Assembly (NCBI GenBank): GCA_938014335.1
Contig: CALLRP010000006.1
Span: 78,226 to 142,225, forward strand
Length of the DNA stretch: 64,000 nt
Reading direction: 5' to 3'
Source of the DNA: an uncultured bacterium
GTDB taxonomy: Bacteria; Hydrogenedentota; Hydrogenedentia; Hydrogenedentales; Hydrogenedentaceae
Shown: in pieces, positions 46,220 to 54,847 of the stretch
Numbering within the stretch: position 1 is the first letter of the stretch
Layout: every line of letters begins with the position of its first letter
The notes under the pieces: generated by a model
Database searches by the model: none
The model's input: the letters and a program-made list of their open reading frames with translations, nothing else
What the model was told of the DNA's origin: nothing
Position numbers and translations under genes: made by a program

Positions 46220-47122
46220 ATGCAAAATATTCTCGTTTTTTCTTTTTTCGTCTCAGTACTTTTGTTAGTATCTTTTATCCTATTGGGCTCAAAGATTTCC
46301 CACGCAGATGGAGAATTATATACAGGCGGTGCACCCAACGCAGAAGCCATCGGCTGGAAAATAGGGTGCCAGGCTTATTCTTTCAATCGGTTTACCTTTT
46401 TTGAATCTATTGATAAGGTTTCGTCTATAGGACTTCATTACATTGAGGCATATCCCGGACAAAAACTATCCAATGAAACAGGCGATGTAAAATTTGACCA
46501 TAATCTTTCGCCTGAACTTCAACAAAAAGTGAAAGAAAAGTTAGCATCAGCAAAAGTAAAACTTATTAACTATGGCGTGGTTGGTTTGCCCAACAATGAA
46601 GAAGAATGTAGAAAAGTATTTGACTTCGCAAAAGCCATGGAGATTGAAACAATTGTTTCTGAACCTCCTGCAAATGCTATCTCGTTAGTGGATAAACTTT
46701 CTCAAGAATATGGGATAAAAGTAGCCATACATAATCATCCCAAACCCTCCTTATATTGGGATTATAATAAAGTGTTAGAGGTAACAAAAGATGTCAGTCT
46801 TAATATAGGTTCCTGTGCAGATACAGGACACTGGATGCGGTCCGGAATTAAGCCTCTTGAAGCCATTCAGGCTTTAGATAAAAGAATTATTTCCTTCCAC
46901 TTAAAAGACTTAAATGAATTTGGAAATAGGGACGCCCATGATGTTGTGTGGGGGACAGGTCTAGCCGATATGAAAGCCATCCTTACACATCTTTATGAAA
47001 AAGGCTTCAAAGGAGTGTTCTCAATAGAATATGAACACAACTGGGAAAATTCCCTCCCTGAAATTTCTCAATGTGTAAAATATTTTGATGAGGTCGCAAA
47101 AGAGTTATCATCCAAAAAATAA
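46220..47122 (+). CDS. Secreted sugar isomerase/epimerase-like TIM barrel protein
   Basis: 300 residues with a signal peptide (about 1-30). The AP-endonuclease-2/xylose-isomerase-like barrel has the usual metal-ligand positions: Glu in 'HYIEAYPG', His in 'VAIHNHPKP', Asp and His in 'SCADTGHWMRSG', His in 'ISFHLKDLN' and Glu in 'FSIEYEHNW'. Exported members are common in Planctomycetes and relatives and act on sugars or keto-sugars. It is followed by a terminator and precedes the sialidase. Ribosome-binding site AAAGGG. Confidence 0.85.
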   Translation: MQNILVFSFFVSVLLLVSFILLGSKISHADGELYTGGAPNAEAIGWKIGCQAYSFNRFTFFESIDKVSSIGLHYIEAYPGQKLSNETGDVKFDHNLSPELQQKVKEKLASAKVKLINYGVVGLPNNEEECRKVFDFAKAMEIETIVSEPPANAISLVDKLSQEYGIKVAIHNHPKPSLYWDYNKVLEVTKDVSLNIGSCADTGHWMRSGIKPLEAIQALDKRIISFHLKDLNEFGNRDAHDVVWGTGLADMKAILTHLYEKGFKGVFSIEYEHNWENSLPEISQCVKYFDEVAKELSSKK

Positions 47123-47147
47123 TTTAATTTCGACTAAGAATTAATAT

Positions 47148-47183
47148 AAAATGGAGATAGGTATTTACCTATCTCCATTTTTT
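47148..47183 (+). terminator. Intrinsic terminator after the TIM-barrel gene
   Basis: AAATGGAGATAGGT (47148-47162 region) pairs with ACCTATCTCCATTT (47167-47180) around a short loop, followed by a T run. It separates the isomerase-like gene from the sialidase gene. Confidence 0.85.
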
Positions 47184-47218
47184 ATGTTTATATCAAAGAG
47201 TTGAAAAGGAGAGTAATT

Positions 47219-48346
47219 ATGAATCAAATATTCAAGTTCATAACCATCCTCATCATGTATTTTATATCTGTTTCTTTATTTGCATGTAGAAATGATACCT
47301 CTGTTGCTGTATTTATATCAGGGGAGGGAGGTTATCACACTTATAGAATACCTGCTTTTATCAAAGCACAAGACGGGACATTAATAGCCTTTTGTGAAGG
47401 GAGAAAATCTTCTGTATCCGATACAGGCGATATAGACCTTGTTTATAAATTATCCAGAGATGATGGAAAAACATGGAGCGATATGAGAGTTCTATGGGAT
47501 GATAATCAAAATACCTGCGGAAATCCCTGTCCTGTAGTTGATAAAACGACTGGAAATATCCTTTTACTTCTAACATGGAATAGAGGAGACGACTCTGAAC
47601 CTGAAATAATTGCCGGCACTTCAAAAGATACTCGACGAGTATTTTTATCTCGTTCTGAAGACAATGGGAATACTTGGACAAAACCCGAGGAGATAACAAA
47701 ATCTGCAAAACACCCCGATTGGAATTGGTATGCTACAGGTCCTGGTATTGGAATCCAGATGACTGGGGATAAATATAAGAACCGACTTGTTATTCCTTGC
47801 GACCATTCCAATAAAAATGACAAACAATTGTATTCACATGTTATATACTCAGACGATGGTGGGAAAACATGGGCATACAGCAACCCTATTGGCCCTAAAC
47901 TGAACGAATGCCAGGTCGTCGAACTATCCAATAATAAATTACTAATAAACATGCGAAACTACAATAGAGAGTATCTTTGTAGAGCGATTTCAATGAGTGA
48001 TGATGGAGGTATTTCATGGAGTAATATCACATATGATGAAGAACTCATCGAACCCATATGTCAGGCAAGTTTGATAAAACATCAAATTGCGAACCAAGAG
48101 TATCTTATTTTTTCTAATCCTGCGGATGAAAAAGAGAGGGTTAAAATGACGATTAAAATAAGCACGGATTATGGTAAAACATGGAAATACAAAAAAATGA
48201 TATATGATGGACCTTCTGCCTATTCTGGTCTTTATTTGTTAAATGAAAAAGAAATAGGGGTATTATATGAATGTGGGAATAAAAGTCCCTATGAAAAAAT
48301 TGTATTTCAGAAAATAGATATTCAGAAAATTGTCGAACAGTGGTAA
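47219..48346 (+). CDS. Secreted exo-alpha-sialidase (GH33)
   Basis: 375 residues from the ATG at 47219, chosen because AAAGGAGA lies 8 bp upstream. The N-terminus looks like a lipoprotein signal ('SLFAC' near residue 24). Sialidase hallmarks: 'YRIP' motif with the carboxylate-binding Arg, five Asp-box-type repeats ('SRDDGKTW', 'SEDNGNTW', 'SDDGGKTW', 'SDDGGISW', 'STDYGKTW'), Glu in 'NECQVVEL', and a likely catalytic Tyr in 'PSAYSGLYLL'. It releases terminal sialic acid from glycans. No nan operon is present, so released sialic acid may not be the nutrient; exposing underlying sugars, with the fucosidase, is an option. Confidence 0.92.
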   Translation: MNQIFKFITILIMYFISVSLFACRNDTSVAVFISGEGGYHTYRIPAFIKAQDGTLIAFCEGRKSSVSDTGDIDLVYKLSRDDGKTWSDMRVLWDDNQNTCGNPCPVVDKTTGNILLLLTWNRGDDSEPEIIAGTSKDTRRVFLSRSEDNGNTWTKPEEITKSAKHPDWNWYATGPGIGIQMTGDKYKNRLVIPCDHSNKNDKQLYSHVIYSDDGGKTWAYSNPIGPKLNECQVVELSNNKLLINMRNYNREYLCRAISMSDDGGISWSNITYDEELIEPICQASLIKHQIANQEYLIFSNPADEKERVKMTIKISTDYGKTWKYKKMIYDGPSAYSGLYLLNEKEIGVLYECGNKSPYEKIVFQKIDIQKIVEQW

Positions 48347-48358
48347 AGGAAAAAATAC

Positions 48359-49330
48359 ATGAATATAAAGTTGCGTCATTTAGGGGAAAGTAATGTACAA
48401 ATTACCCCATTAGGTTTAGGTTGCTGGCAATTTAGCAATCGGATTGGTTTTGCAGGAAAATTTTGGCCCTCACTTGAAGAAGTTCCAAGTGATGAGATAA
48501 TAAAAATAAGTTGGGAAGGAGGTATTAATTGGTTTGATACCGCAGAAATGTATGGATGGGGGACTTCTGAGAAATGTGTCTCCCAGGGACTTCAAAAAAT
48601 TAGTGCCCCTGTCGAAAGTGCTATTATTGCAACCAAGTGGCATCCCATTGCCCGTCGTGCTAAAAGAATGTTCCATTCTATTGAAGAACAACTCCAGCGA
48701 TTAGCACCCTATAAGATTACCCTTTATCAAATCCATTCCCCAACTTCTTTATCTTCTATAAAAAAAGAAATGGAAGTTATGGCAGAGTTATTAAAAGCAG
48801 GGATTATTCGCTGTGCCGGAGTCAGTAACTATTCTGCAAGACAGATGAGAAGTGCGTATAACCATTTGGAAAAATTAGGATTTCCTCTCGTTTCTAATCA
48901 AGTACATTACAGTTTACTGAATCGCAGGATAGAGCGGAACGGGATATTAAAGACTGCACAAGAATTAGGGATAACAATTATTGCCTACTCTCCTCTAGAA
49001 CAAGGATTGCTTACAGGAAAATTTCATGAGAATCCCTCCCTGATAAAAACAAGAGTAGGTTGGCGAAAATATTTCCCACTTTATCGTCCTTCTGGTCTTG
49101 AGAAAACAAAACCTGTTATTGAAACATTAAAGAAAATTGCTGAAAAATACTCTGCAACCCCTGCACAGGTTGCCTTAAACTGGCTTATTTATTTTCATGG
49201 AGATCGTGTAGTTGCAATTCCGGGTGCTACCCGATCTGAACAGGCTTTCCAAAATTTAGGAACATTTAAATTCCGTCTCTCCGAAACAGAGATGGATGAA
49301 ATAGACCGAATTTCACGAAAATTCATTTGA
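48359..49330 (+). CDS. Aldo/keto reductase
   Basis: 323 residues with the AKR barrel. Catalytic Asp and Tyr are in 'WFDTAEMYGWG', Lys in 'IATKWHP', and His in 'YQIHSPTS'. NADPH-binding 'IPGATRSEQAFQN' lies near the C-terminus. Reduces carbonyls to alcohols with NADPH; substrate unknown. Follows the sialidase gene by 12 bp with AAAGGA as ribosome-binding site, so the two are likely co-transcribed, perhaps for handling released sugars. Confidence 0.93.
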   Translation: MNIKLRHLGESNVQITPLGLGCWQFSNRIGFAGKFWPSLEEVPSDEIIKISWEGGINWFDTAEMYGWGTSEKCVSQGLQKISAPVESAIIATKWHPIARRAKRMFHSIEEQLQRLAPYKITLYQIHSPTSLSSIKKEMEVMAELLKAGIIRCAGVSNYSARQMRSAYNHLEKLGFPLVSNQVHYSLLNRRIERNGILKTAQELGITIIAYSPLEQGLLTGKFHENPSLIKTRVGWRKYFPLYRPSGLEKTKPVIETLKKIAEKYSATPAQVALNWLIYFHGDRVVAIPGATRSEQAFQNLGTFKFRLSETEMDEIDRISRKFI

Positions 49331-49427
49331 TATTTTTCAAATGACTGGCAAAAGTAGTTTAATACTATAATTTGCATTAGCAAACTAATTTATCTGCCCT
49401 AATTAGGTTGGTCACAAAAGATTTATG

Positions 49428-49826
49428 CTAATTTTTATTTTTAGCAGAACCCGTGAAGAATAATATGGTCATGGAAAATAGAATGGCAATGAAATCCGAA
49501 ATCCATGTCTGAACACGGTTTACAGCACAGGAACATCCTCGTTGTAACTGTGACCCACAGGTACTTAATTGTTTTATGGCTAATTGAAGTTCTTCCTCCG
49601 ACAATTGTTGATTTCCATCTGTATCAAAAGAAAGAAAGGTCTCCAAATCGAGTCCCTCAATAAGTCTTTGTGCTTCTTGCAATGTAATTAAATCATCTCC
49701 ATTTGAATCTATTGTATAAAAGTTATCATACATTGCATAGGCAAAGTCAATAGGCTTTTCTTTGTCCACTGTAATACGATTGGCATCAAAAGTGGTTAAA
49801 GCAAGAATGGTCAATATTGTTACCAT
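49428..49826 (-). CDS. Exported EF-hand protein with Cys-rich segment and C-terminal membrane anchor
   Basis: 132 residues. Short signal-like N-terminus, then two EF-hand loops: 'DSNGDDLITLQEA' (about 38-50) and 'DTDGNQQLSEEEL' (about 66-78), both with good Ca ligands. A Cys segment 'STCGSQLQRGCSCA' follows, then a hydrophobic helix ('WISDFIAILFSMTILFF') and a short basic tail (KNKN). The order cysteine, membrane helix, basic tail resembles sorting-signal tails such as MYXO-CTERM or Synerg-CTERM, without a clear match. Ribosome-binding site AAAAGGAAA. Faces the divergent GT2 gene. Confidence 0.75.
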   Translation of the reverse strand: MVTILTILALTTFDANRITVDKEKPIDFAYAMYDNFYTIDSNGDDLITLQEAQRLIEGLDLETFLSFDTDGNQQLSEEELQLAIKQLSTCGSQLQRGCSCAVNRVQTWISDFIAILFSMTILFFTGSAKNKN

Positions 49827-49882
49827 AATCCATTTCCTTTTTTATTTTAATTATAATATTGATAGACAGAAAGAAAAAACTC

Positions 49883-50626
49883 ATGGAAATCCAAAAAGAA
49901 TACAATTTACAAAATGAAACAAAACAAAGAAGTAAAGTTGCAGTTATTATCCCTTGCTATAATGCGGGTGACCGATTAGAAAAGGTTGTCCAGTCGCTTA
50001 CCCAATATTCTGTAGATATATTTGTTATTGATGATGGTTCCACAGATAAATGTATAGAGCCTATCTTAAATATGCCTATTTCTATTGTTTCTTTTCCTGA
50101 AAATAGGGGAAAAGGTTTTGCAATTATTGAAGGACTCAAACATGTTTTAAATTTTACCCAATACGAATCGGTCTGCTTTATGGACGCCGATGGTCAACAT
50201 GATCCACAATTACTGCCTCTTTTTATTGAAACATGGGGAAATAGTAGAGCAGATATGATAATCGGTCAACGAAATTTTCAACCCGAAAAAACGCCTCTCC
50301 CCAGTAAAATAGGCAATTCCATAACACAATATCTCCTTCGAATATTGATTAAATGCCCTTTGAAGGATACTCAGTGTGGGTTTCGTTTATACTCCCGCTC
50401 ATTTGCAGAAAACATTCTTAAAATTGTTCCCCCGGGAAGATATGAAACTGAGACATGGATTTTATTGCTTGCACTAAAGAAAAGGGCAAAAATAATACCC
50501 CTTCCTATATCGTCTATCTATGAAGAAAAAAATCGTTCCTCTCATTTTCGCAAAATTCATGACTCTGTGCGGATACTAAAAACTATTTTTTACTTTTATT
50601 TAAAATACTTTATGGAAAAATTATAA
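49883..50626 (+). CDS. GT2 family glycosyltransferase (polyprenyl-phosphate type)
   Basis: 247 residues from the ATG at 49883; an in-frame TTG at 49859 is possible, and neither has a strong ribosome-binding site. GT-A fold: 'AVIIPCYNAGDRLEKVVQSL' at the start, 'VIDDGSTD', and the metal-binding D-x-D in 'FMDADGQHDP'. 'DTQCGFRLYSR' is typical of DPM1-like and undecaprenyl-phosphate glycosyltransferases. A possible membrane-associated helix lies at the C-terminus ('ILKTIFYFYLKYF'). Makes a lipid-linked sugar or adds one to a glycan. Confidence 0.88.
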   Translation: MEIQKEYNLQNETKQRSKVAVIIPCYNAGDRLEKVVQSLTQYSVDIFVIDDGSTDKCIEPILNMPISIVSFPENRGKGFAIIEGLKHVLNFTQYESVCFMDADGQHDPQLLPLFIETWGNSRADMIIGQRNFQPEKTPLPSKIGNSITQYLLRILIKCPLKDTQCGFRLYSRSFAENILKIVPPGRYETETWILLLALKKRAKIIPLPISSIYEEKNRSSHFRKIHDSVRILKTIFYFYLKYFMEKL

Positions 50627-50683
50627 TAAGAGTAAAATTCCTTCTAATTGTTATATATAAAATAATTTATAGAAAGTTTTAAT

Positions 50684-51153
50684 ATGGTGATAAAAAGAAA
50701 ACAAATATTTAAAAGATTGGGTGATGGTTATAAATTAGCAAAAAATAGTTATATTAATATAGATAAAAAAATAGCAAAATAATAATATTTCCTGAACAGC
50801 ATAGGGGAAGTAAAGACTCTGCTAATGATTTTTATAAATATTCCGGAACCTATAAAAGAGATTTGGATTACTACTATGAGAGAAATTACATCAATATGTT
50901 TTTTTAAAATGAAGCACAATTTTTTTGAAATCGAAAAATAAAAAAAACTGCTATGCAGATAAATATTCCATGCTATTTTAATACAGGATGTTAATCATAT
51001 CTTGATGGTGATATAACCGAGAAAGAAATTTCTGATGGTAGAATAAAACTTATTAAATTTTCTCATGATCAAAATTTTCCAAAAGTTTTAGAGGACAAAA
51101 AATTAGATATTATTTTTAATGAGCTTAATTTTTATTATGTGGGGTGTTATTAA
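50684..51153 (+). pseudogene. Decayed protein-coding gene with frameshift and three internal stops
   Basis: A start segment (50684-50782, 'MVIKRKQIFKRLGDGYKLAK') shifts frame near 50770 in an A-rich run. From about 50767 to 51153 one frame reads as protein with only three internal stops (50905, 50926, 50992) before the final stop. Pieces include 'IIIFPEQHRGSKDSANDFYK', 'AMQINIPCYFNTGC' and 'LDGDITEKEISDGRIKLIKF', then 'FPKVLEDKKLDIIFNEL'. Base and codon use are like neighbours. I do not recognise the family. The flanks 50627-50683 and 51154-51235 hold nothing else. Confidence 0.5.
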
Positions 51154-51235
51154 TATTCAATTATTCCCAAACAGGATTAATAAATAGTTATTAATTCCTA
51201 TCTTTTTTAGATAGATTAGTTCAACATTTGTGAAA

Positions 51236-52114
51236 CTAATCATTTTTCAAGAATTCAAGCACAGGTTTGTAAAATTTAGGACCTATTATTGCGGTCATGT
51301 GGTCTTTCCCTTCTAGATAGATATACCGTGCATTATTCAAATATTTCTCCATCTCAATAGTTCCAACTTTGAGTGGGTCATTTGTGCCAACAATAGCAAG
51401 AATTGGTACTTGATTGTTCCTCAATTGTTCTTCCGTGACTTCCATTTCTGGAAACTGTTTCATTACATTTGCCATTGCCTGTGATTCAGCTAACATATTC
51501 AGTCCGAAATCAATCAACTTTAGTTTCCAAGCAGGAGGTTCTTTCCTATCAGGTTCTAATGCCTTTGTGAGAGGAGCATAACCTTTTCCGCTTTCAAGAG
51601 ATTGGACTAATTCCATGAGAATCTTAATATTATCTCCGTCGGCTTTTTCATAACCCGCTCCACCTACTACCGCTTTGATTATTCGCTCTGGATACATAGT
51701 TACTAGTTTTAATGTTATAAACCCACCCATGGAATACCCCATAATATATGTTTTATCTATTTTAAGATGGTCCATGAGGCGTATTACATCTTTTGCCATT
51801 TCAATTCCATAACTTCCCGGTTTGGTTGGTTTTTCGCTCAATCCATGACCTCGAAGATCAAGAGCAATCGTTGTAAAATGTTTGCGAAATTTGCGGATAA
51901 TCCCATTCCATCGCCAGTTTATATCGGCGTTACATGCATATCCGTGGATAAGAATTAAAGAAGGACCTTTGCCTTCTATGGTATAGTGAATTTTACAACC
52001 ATTAGAGTCAAAAAAGTTTCCTTTTACTCGATATTTGGATATAAACAAGAATAGCCCTGAAATGATTACTAACAATAAAATTAAGATAGACAAAATTAAA
52101 ATGAAAATATGCAT
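51236..52114 (-). CDS. Membrane-anchored alpha/beta hydrolase
   Basis: 292 residues. An N-terminal hydrophobic anchor (about 5-27) is followed by an alpha/beta hydrolase fold. Oxyanion region 'ILIHGYACNADINWRW', nucleophile Ser in 'GYSMGGF', acid Asp in 'VGTNDPLK' and His in 'EGKDHMTA' complete the triad. Esterase or lipase-type activity is likely; substrate unknown. A paralogue lies directly upstream (11-bp gap). Ribosome-binding site AAGGAT. Confidence 0.88.
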   Translation of the reverse strand: MHIFILILSILILLLVIISGLFLFISKYRVKGNFFDSNGCKIHYTIEGKGPSLILIHGYACNADINWRWNGIIRKFRKHFTTIALDLRGHGLSEKPTKPGSYGIEMAKDVIRLMDHLKIDKTYIMGYSMGGFITLKLVTMYPERIIKAVVGGAGYEKADGDNIKILMELVQSLESGKGYAPLTKALEPDRKEPPAWKLKLIDFGLNMLAESQAMANVMKQFPEMEVTEEQLRNNQVPILAIVGTNDPLKVGTIEMEKYLNNARYIYLEGKDHMTAIIGPKFYKPVLEFLKND

Positions 52115-52125
52115 AATTATTATCC

Positions 52126-53037
52126 TTATAGTTGTTTATTATGTATTAAAAATGTTTCAATGGATTTTACAAACTCCTTCTTAAATATAGTAGTCAGATG
52201 AGTCCCTTTATTTATCCAAACTACCTGGTTATTGGGTAAGACTTCACTCAATTCGGGAATGGTTTTACACATAGGATCAGCCGTCCCACCAATTAATAAT
52301 ACTGGAATGTTATTATTTCTTAATTCATCCTCTTTTACTTCTAATTCAGGGACACTCTCCAATAAATCTGCAATTGCATCTAAGTCATTCGTTTTCCGGG
52401 AATACCAGTTCCCCAGAGCAATAGATATTCGTTCGAATCCCTGTTTTCTCATACCCACCAGTTCAAATAAAGGAGTGCAATCTTTATTATTTCTCATGGC
52501 TTCATAAATAGTTCCCAGTCTTTCTAAGTTCTCGTCAGTAGATTTTTCCCAACCTGCCCCTGCAATTGTTATAGAATAAGCCCTTTCTGGATAGCAGGTT
52601 GCGAATTTAAGAGCGATAAAGCCTCCTAAAGAATATCCTACAATATGTGCTTTTTCTATGTGAAGATGATCCATAATCCTACAAATATCATTAACTAATT
52701 GGATTCCATACATTTCTTTCCCATGAGGTTTATCTGATTTCCCATGTCCTCTTAAATCAAAAGCTATAACATAAAAATTTTTCGATAATCTATTGATAAT
52801 CCCTGGAAGTCGCCAGTTCAAGTCTTCATTTGCCAAAATTCCGTGAATTAATATAACAGGTTCCCCTTTTCCCCTTTCTATATAATGGAGTGAAATATCT
52901 TGATTAGTAAAACATCCTGTTCTTTGATGGAAAATAGCACAGCCTGCATGAGTGAAGAAAAGAAAAACAAAGAAAAACTTTCCACATGTCCTAACAGTCT
53001 GAAGAGTCTTTTTTGAAAAATGACACCTGTAAAACAT
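52126..53037 (-). CDS. Exported alpha/beta hydrolase (paralogue)
   Basis: 303 residues. The N-terminus is a signal peptide with a possible lipoprotein cysteine ('THAGC', about 29-33). Oxyanion region 'ILIHGILANEDLNWRL', nucleophile Ser in 'GYSLGGF', Asp in 'GGTADPM' and His in 'NKGTHLTT' form the triad. It shares the domain plan of the next gene but is held at the membrane by a lipid or signal anchor rather than a helix. Ribosome-binding site AGAGGT. Start diverges from a DMT-family transporter gene. Confidence 0.87.
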   Translation of the reverse strand: MFYRCHFSKKTLQTVRTCGKFFFVFLFFTHAGCAIFHQRTGCFTNQDISLHYIERGKGEPVILIHGILANEDLNWRLPGIINRLSKNFYVIAFDLRGHGKSDKPHGKEMYGIQLVNDICRIMDHLHIEKAHIVGYSLGGFIALKFATCYPERAYSITIAGAGWEKSTDENLERLGTIYEAMRNNKDCTPLFELVGMRKQGFERISIALGNWYSRKTNDLDAIADLLESVPELEVKEDELRNNNIPVLLIGGTADPMCKTIPELSEVLPNNQVVWINKGTHLTTIFKKEFVKSIETFLIHNKQL

Positions 53038-53101
53038 ATTATCTTACCTCTTCATGCTCATAAATGTAATACTTTGTATATTATCATATATCGAGAAAAC
53101 G

Positions 53102-53977
53102 ATGGAATTAGCATTCCCATATTTATATATGTTATGTTCCGCTTTTTGTTTTGCTGTTATGTCTGTATGCGGAAGTATTGTAGGAACCAATCTTTCGTGG
53201 TCTACCGTTGCTTTTTTTCGTATTACTCCAACATTTCTTTTAATTGTGTCTTTAGCTTTAATTCGAAGAGAAAAAATTATTGTGATAGGTTCGCTCTCTT
53301 TATGGTTACGCAGTATTTTAGGAACGATAGCTTTACTTTGCACCTTTTATTCGTTATCCCGATTGAATGCTACAGATACAGTTACTATTTCTGCAACAAC
53401 ACCCATTTGGGTAACACTGATTATGTATTTCATATTTAAAGATAAAGTTCCTTCCTTGTTTTGGTTATTTATATTAACTACTTTTTTAGGTATTTATTTA
53501 ATCGAAAAGCCCCAATTCCGTGGAGATTTCTTCCCAATACTTATTGCGTTTTTAGGAGCAATTTGTGCAGGATCCGCTATGGTAAGTTTAAGTTTTTGTG
53601 GATTAATTACTCCTATAACTGTTGTTAGTCATTATAGTATAGTTGCTTTAATATCAACTTTTTTTATATTCTATCTTTCAAATTCCGATATGTCTGAATT
53701 TTTAGAAATTGTAAAAAAGTATGGAATATTATTGTTGGCAACAGGTTTAAGTGGTACATTGGGGCAGCTATGTCTAACATATGCTTATGGAACAGGGAAA
53801 CCCCAATGGATTTCGATTACGGGTTTAAGTCAGGTTGTTTTTACTACTCTGCTTGAGTTTGGGCTTAATAAGATTAAGATGAATATAGAATTAATTATCG
53901 GCATGATAATTGTATTATTTTCAATTGCATGTGTTATCTGGATAAAACCTAGTAAAAATTTATCAGGAACAAATTAA
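53102..53977 (+). CDS. EamA/DMT-family transporter
   Basis: 291 residues from the ATG at 53102; the frame extends to an ATG at 53054, but the extra residues are atypical and overlap the divergent promoter region. About ten predicted membrane helices in two EamA repeats, with the second repeat beginning near 'GTLGQLCLTYAYGTGKPQWI'. Family members export amino acids, nucleotides, sugars or drugs. Substrate unknown. No strong ribosome-binding site at either start. Confidence 0.87.
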   Translation: MELAFPYLYMLCSAFCFAVMSVCGSIVGTNLSWSTVAFFRITPTFLLIVSLALIRREKIIVIGSLSLWLRSILGTIALLCTFYSLSRLNATDTVTISATTPIWVTLIMYFIFKDKVPSLFWLFILTTFLGIYLIEKPQFRGDFFPILIAFLGAICAGSAMVSLSFCGLITPITVVSHYSIVALISTFFIFYLSNSDMSEFLEIVKKYGILLLATGLSGTLGQLCLTYAYGTGKPQWISITGLSQVVFTTLLEFGLNKIKMNIELIIGMIIVLFSIACVIWIKPSKNLSGTN

Positions 53978-53999
53978 AATAGTAAAAAAACATGATGAT

Positions 54000-54845
54000 A
54001 TGTCAACATTAAAAAACAATAAAACAAATGATATAAAAAATCAAACAATAAAATTATTATGGATAACGGATATTCATTTGGACCATCTTGCTCCGGAGCA
54101 AGGTGCATCCTTTATAAGAGAAATAGCGGAGAAAAAACCTTCTGTGGTCGTAATTACCGGGGATATTTCCACAGCAGATACATTGGATAAGTGGCTACTA
54201 TATATGGACAAGGTATTTACTTGTCCTGTATATTTCGTTTTAGGGAATCATGATTATTATCATGGGTCCATTGAACAAGTTCGTCAAAAAGTACGCAATA
54301 TTACAAAGTATTCTCAGAGAGTGCGGTGGTTACCCGAAGTGGGATTGGTTTCACTTACCCCTAATACTATTCTTATTGGATGTGATGGCTGGGGAGATGC
54401 CCGTTTAGGTGATTTTGACCGTGCAGACACAAAAATGAGTGATTATATCTTCATAAAAGAACTTATTGGGCTTGATAGACCTCAAATAAAAAAAGTAATC
54501 CAGTCCTTAGGCAAAGAGTCTGCCAATTACATTGCACGTGCTTTGCCCGAAGCAATGAACCGAGCCCAATATATTATTATTGCTACGCATGTTCCCCCCT
54601 TCGCAGAAGCTTGCTGGCATCAGGGTAGGAGAGGGGATGCCAAGTGGTTACCAAACTATACCTGTGGTGCGATTGGCGAAGTTATACAAGAAATGGCTAC
54701 AAGTAGTATGTATCATCAATTCCTTGTGCTTTGTGGGCATACGCATGGTTATGCCGATGTTCATATTTTACCCAACCTGCATATCAAAGTAGGTGAGGTT
54801 GAATATGGAAAGCCTATCGTTCAGGATATTATCACTGTTTTTTAG
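54000..54845 (+). CDS. Metallophosphoesterase
   Basis: 281 residues with the five metal-ligand blocks of calcineurin-like phosphoesterases: 'ITDIHLDHL', 'ITGDIST', 'VLGNHDYYHG', 'IIATHVPPFA' and 'LCGHTHGYAD'. No signal peptide, so cytoplasmic. Could act on nucleotides, phosphoproteins or lipids; sequence does not tell. It starts 22 bp after the transporter gene. It converges with the prepilin-like gene, leaving only 2 bp between stops. Confidence 0.92.
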   Translation: MSTLKNNKTNDIKNQTIKLLWITDIHLDHLAPEQGASFIREIAEKKPSVVVITGDISTADTLDKWLLYMDKVFTCPVYFVLGNHDYYHGSIEQVRQKVRNITKYSQRVRWLPEVGLVSLTPNTILIGCDGWGDARLGDFDRADTKMSDYIFIKELIGLDRPQIKKVIQSLGKESANYIARALPEAMNRAQYIIIATHVPPFAEACWHQGRRGDAKWLPNYTCGAIGEVIQEMATSSMYHQFLVLCGHTHGYADVHILPNLHIKVGEVEYGKPIVQDIITVF

Positions 54846-54847
54846 TT

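Noticed and set aside
47361..47952. Antisense frames across the sialidase gene
   Set aside because: Long only because of the host gene's composition; no ribosome-binding site and no family features.
50905..50994. Stop-codon readthrough or selenocysteine in the decayed gene
   Set aside because: The three stops are of two types (TAA, TGA, TAA) and a frameshift lies upstream; decay explains all of this more simply.
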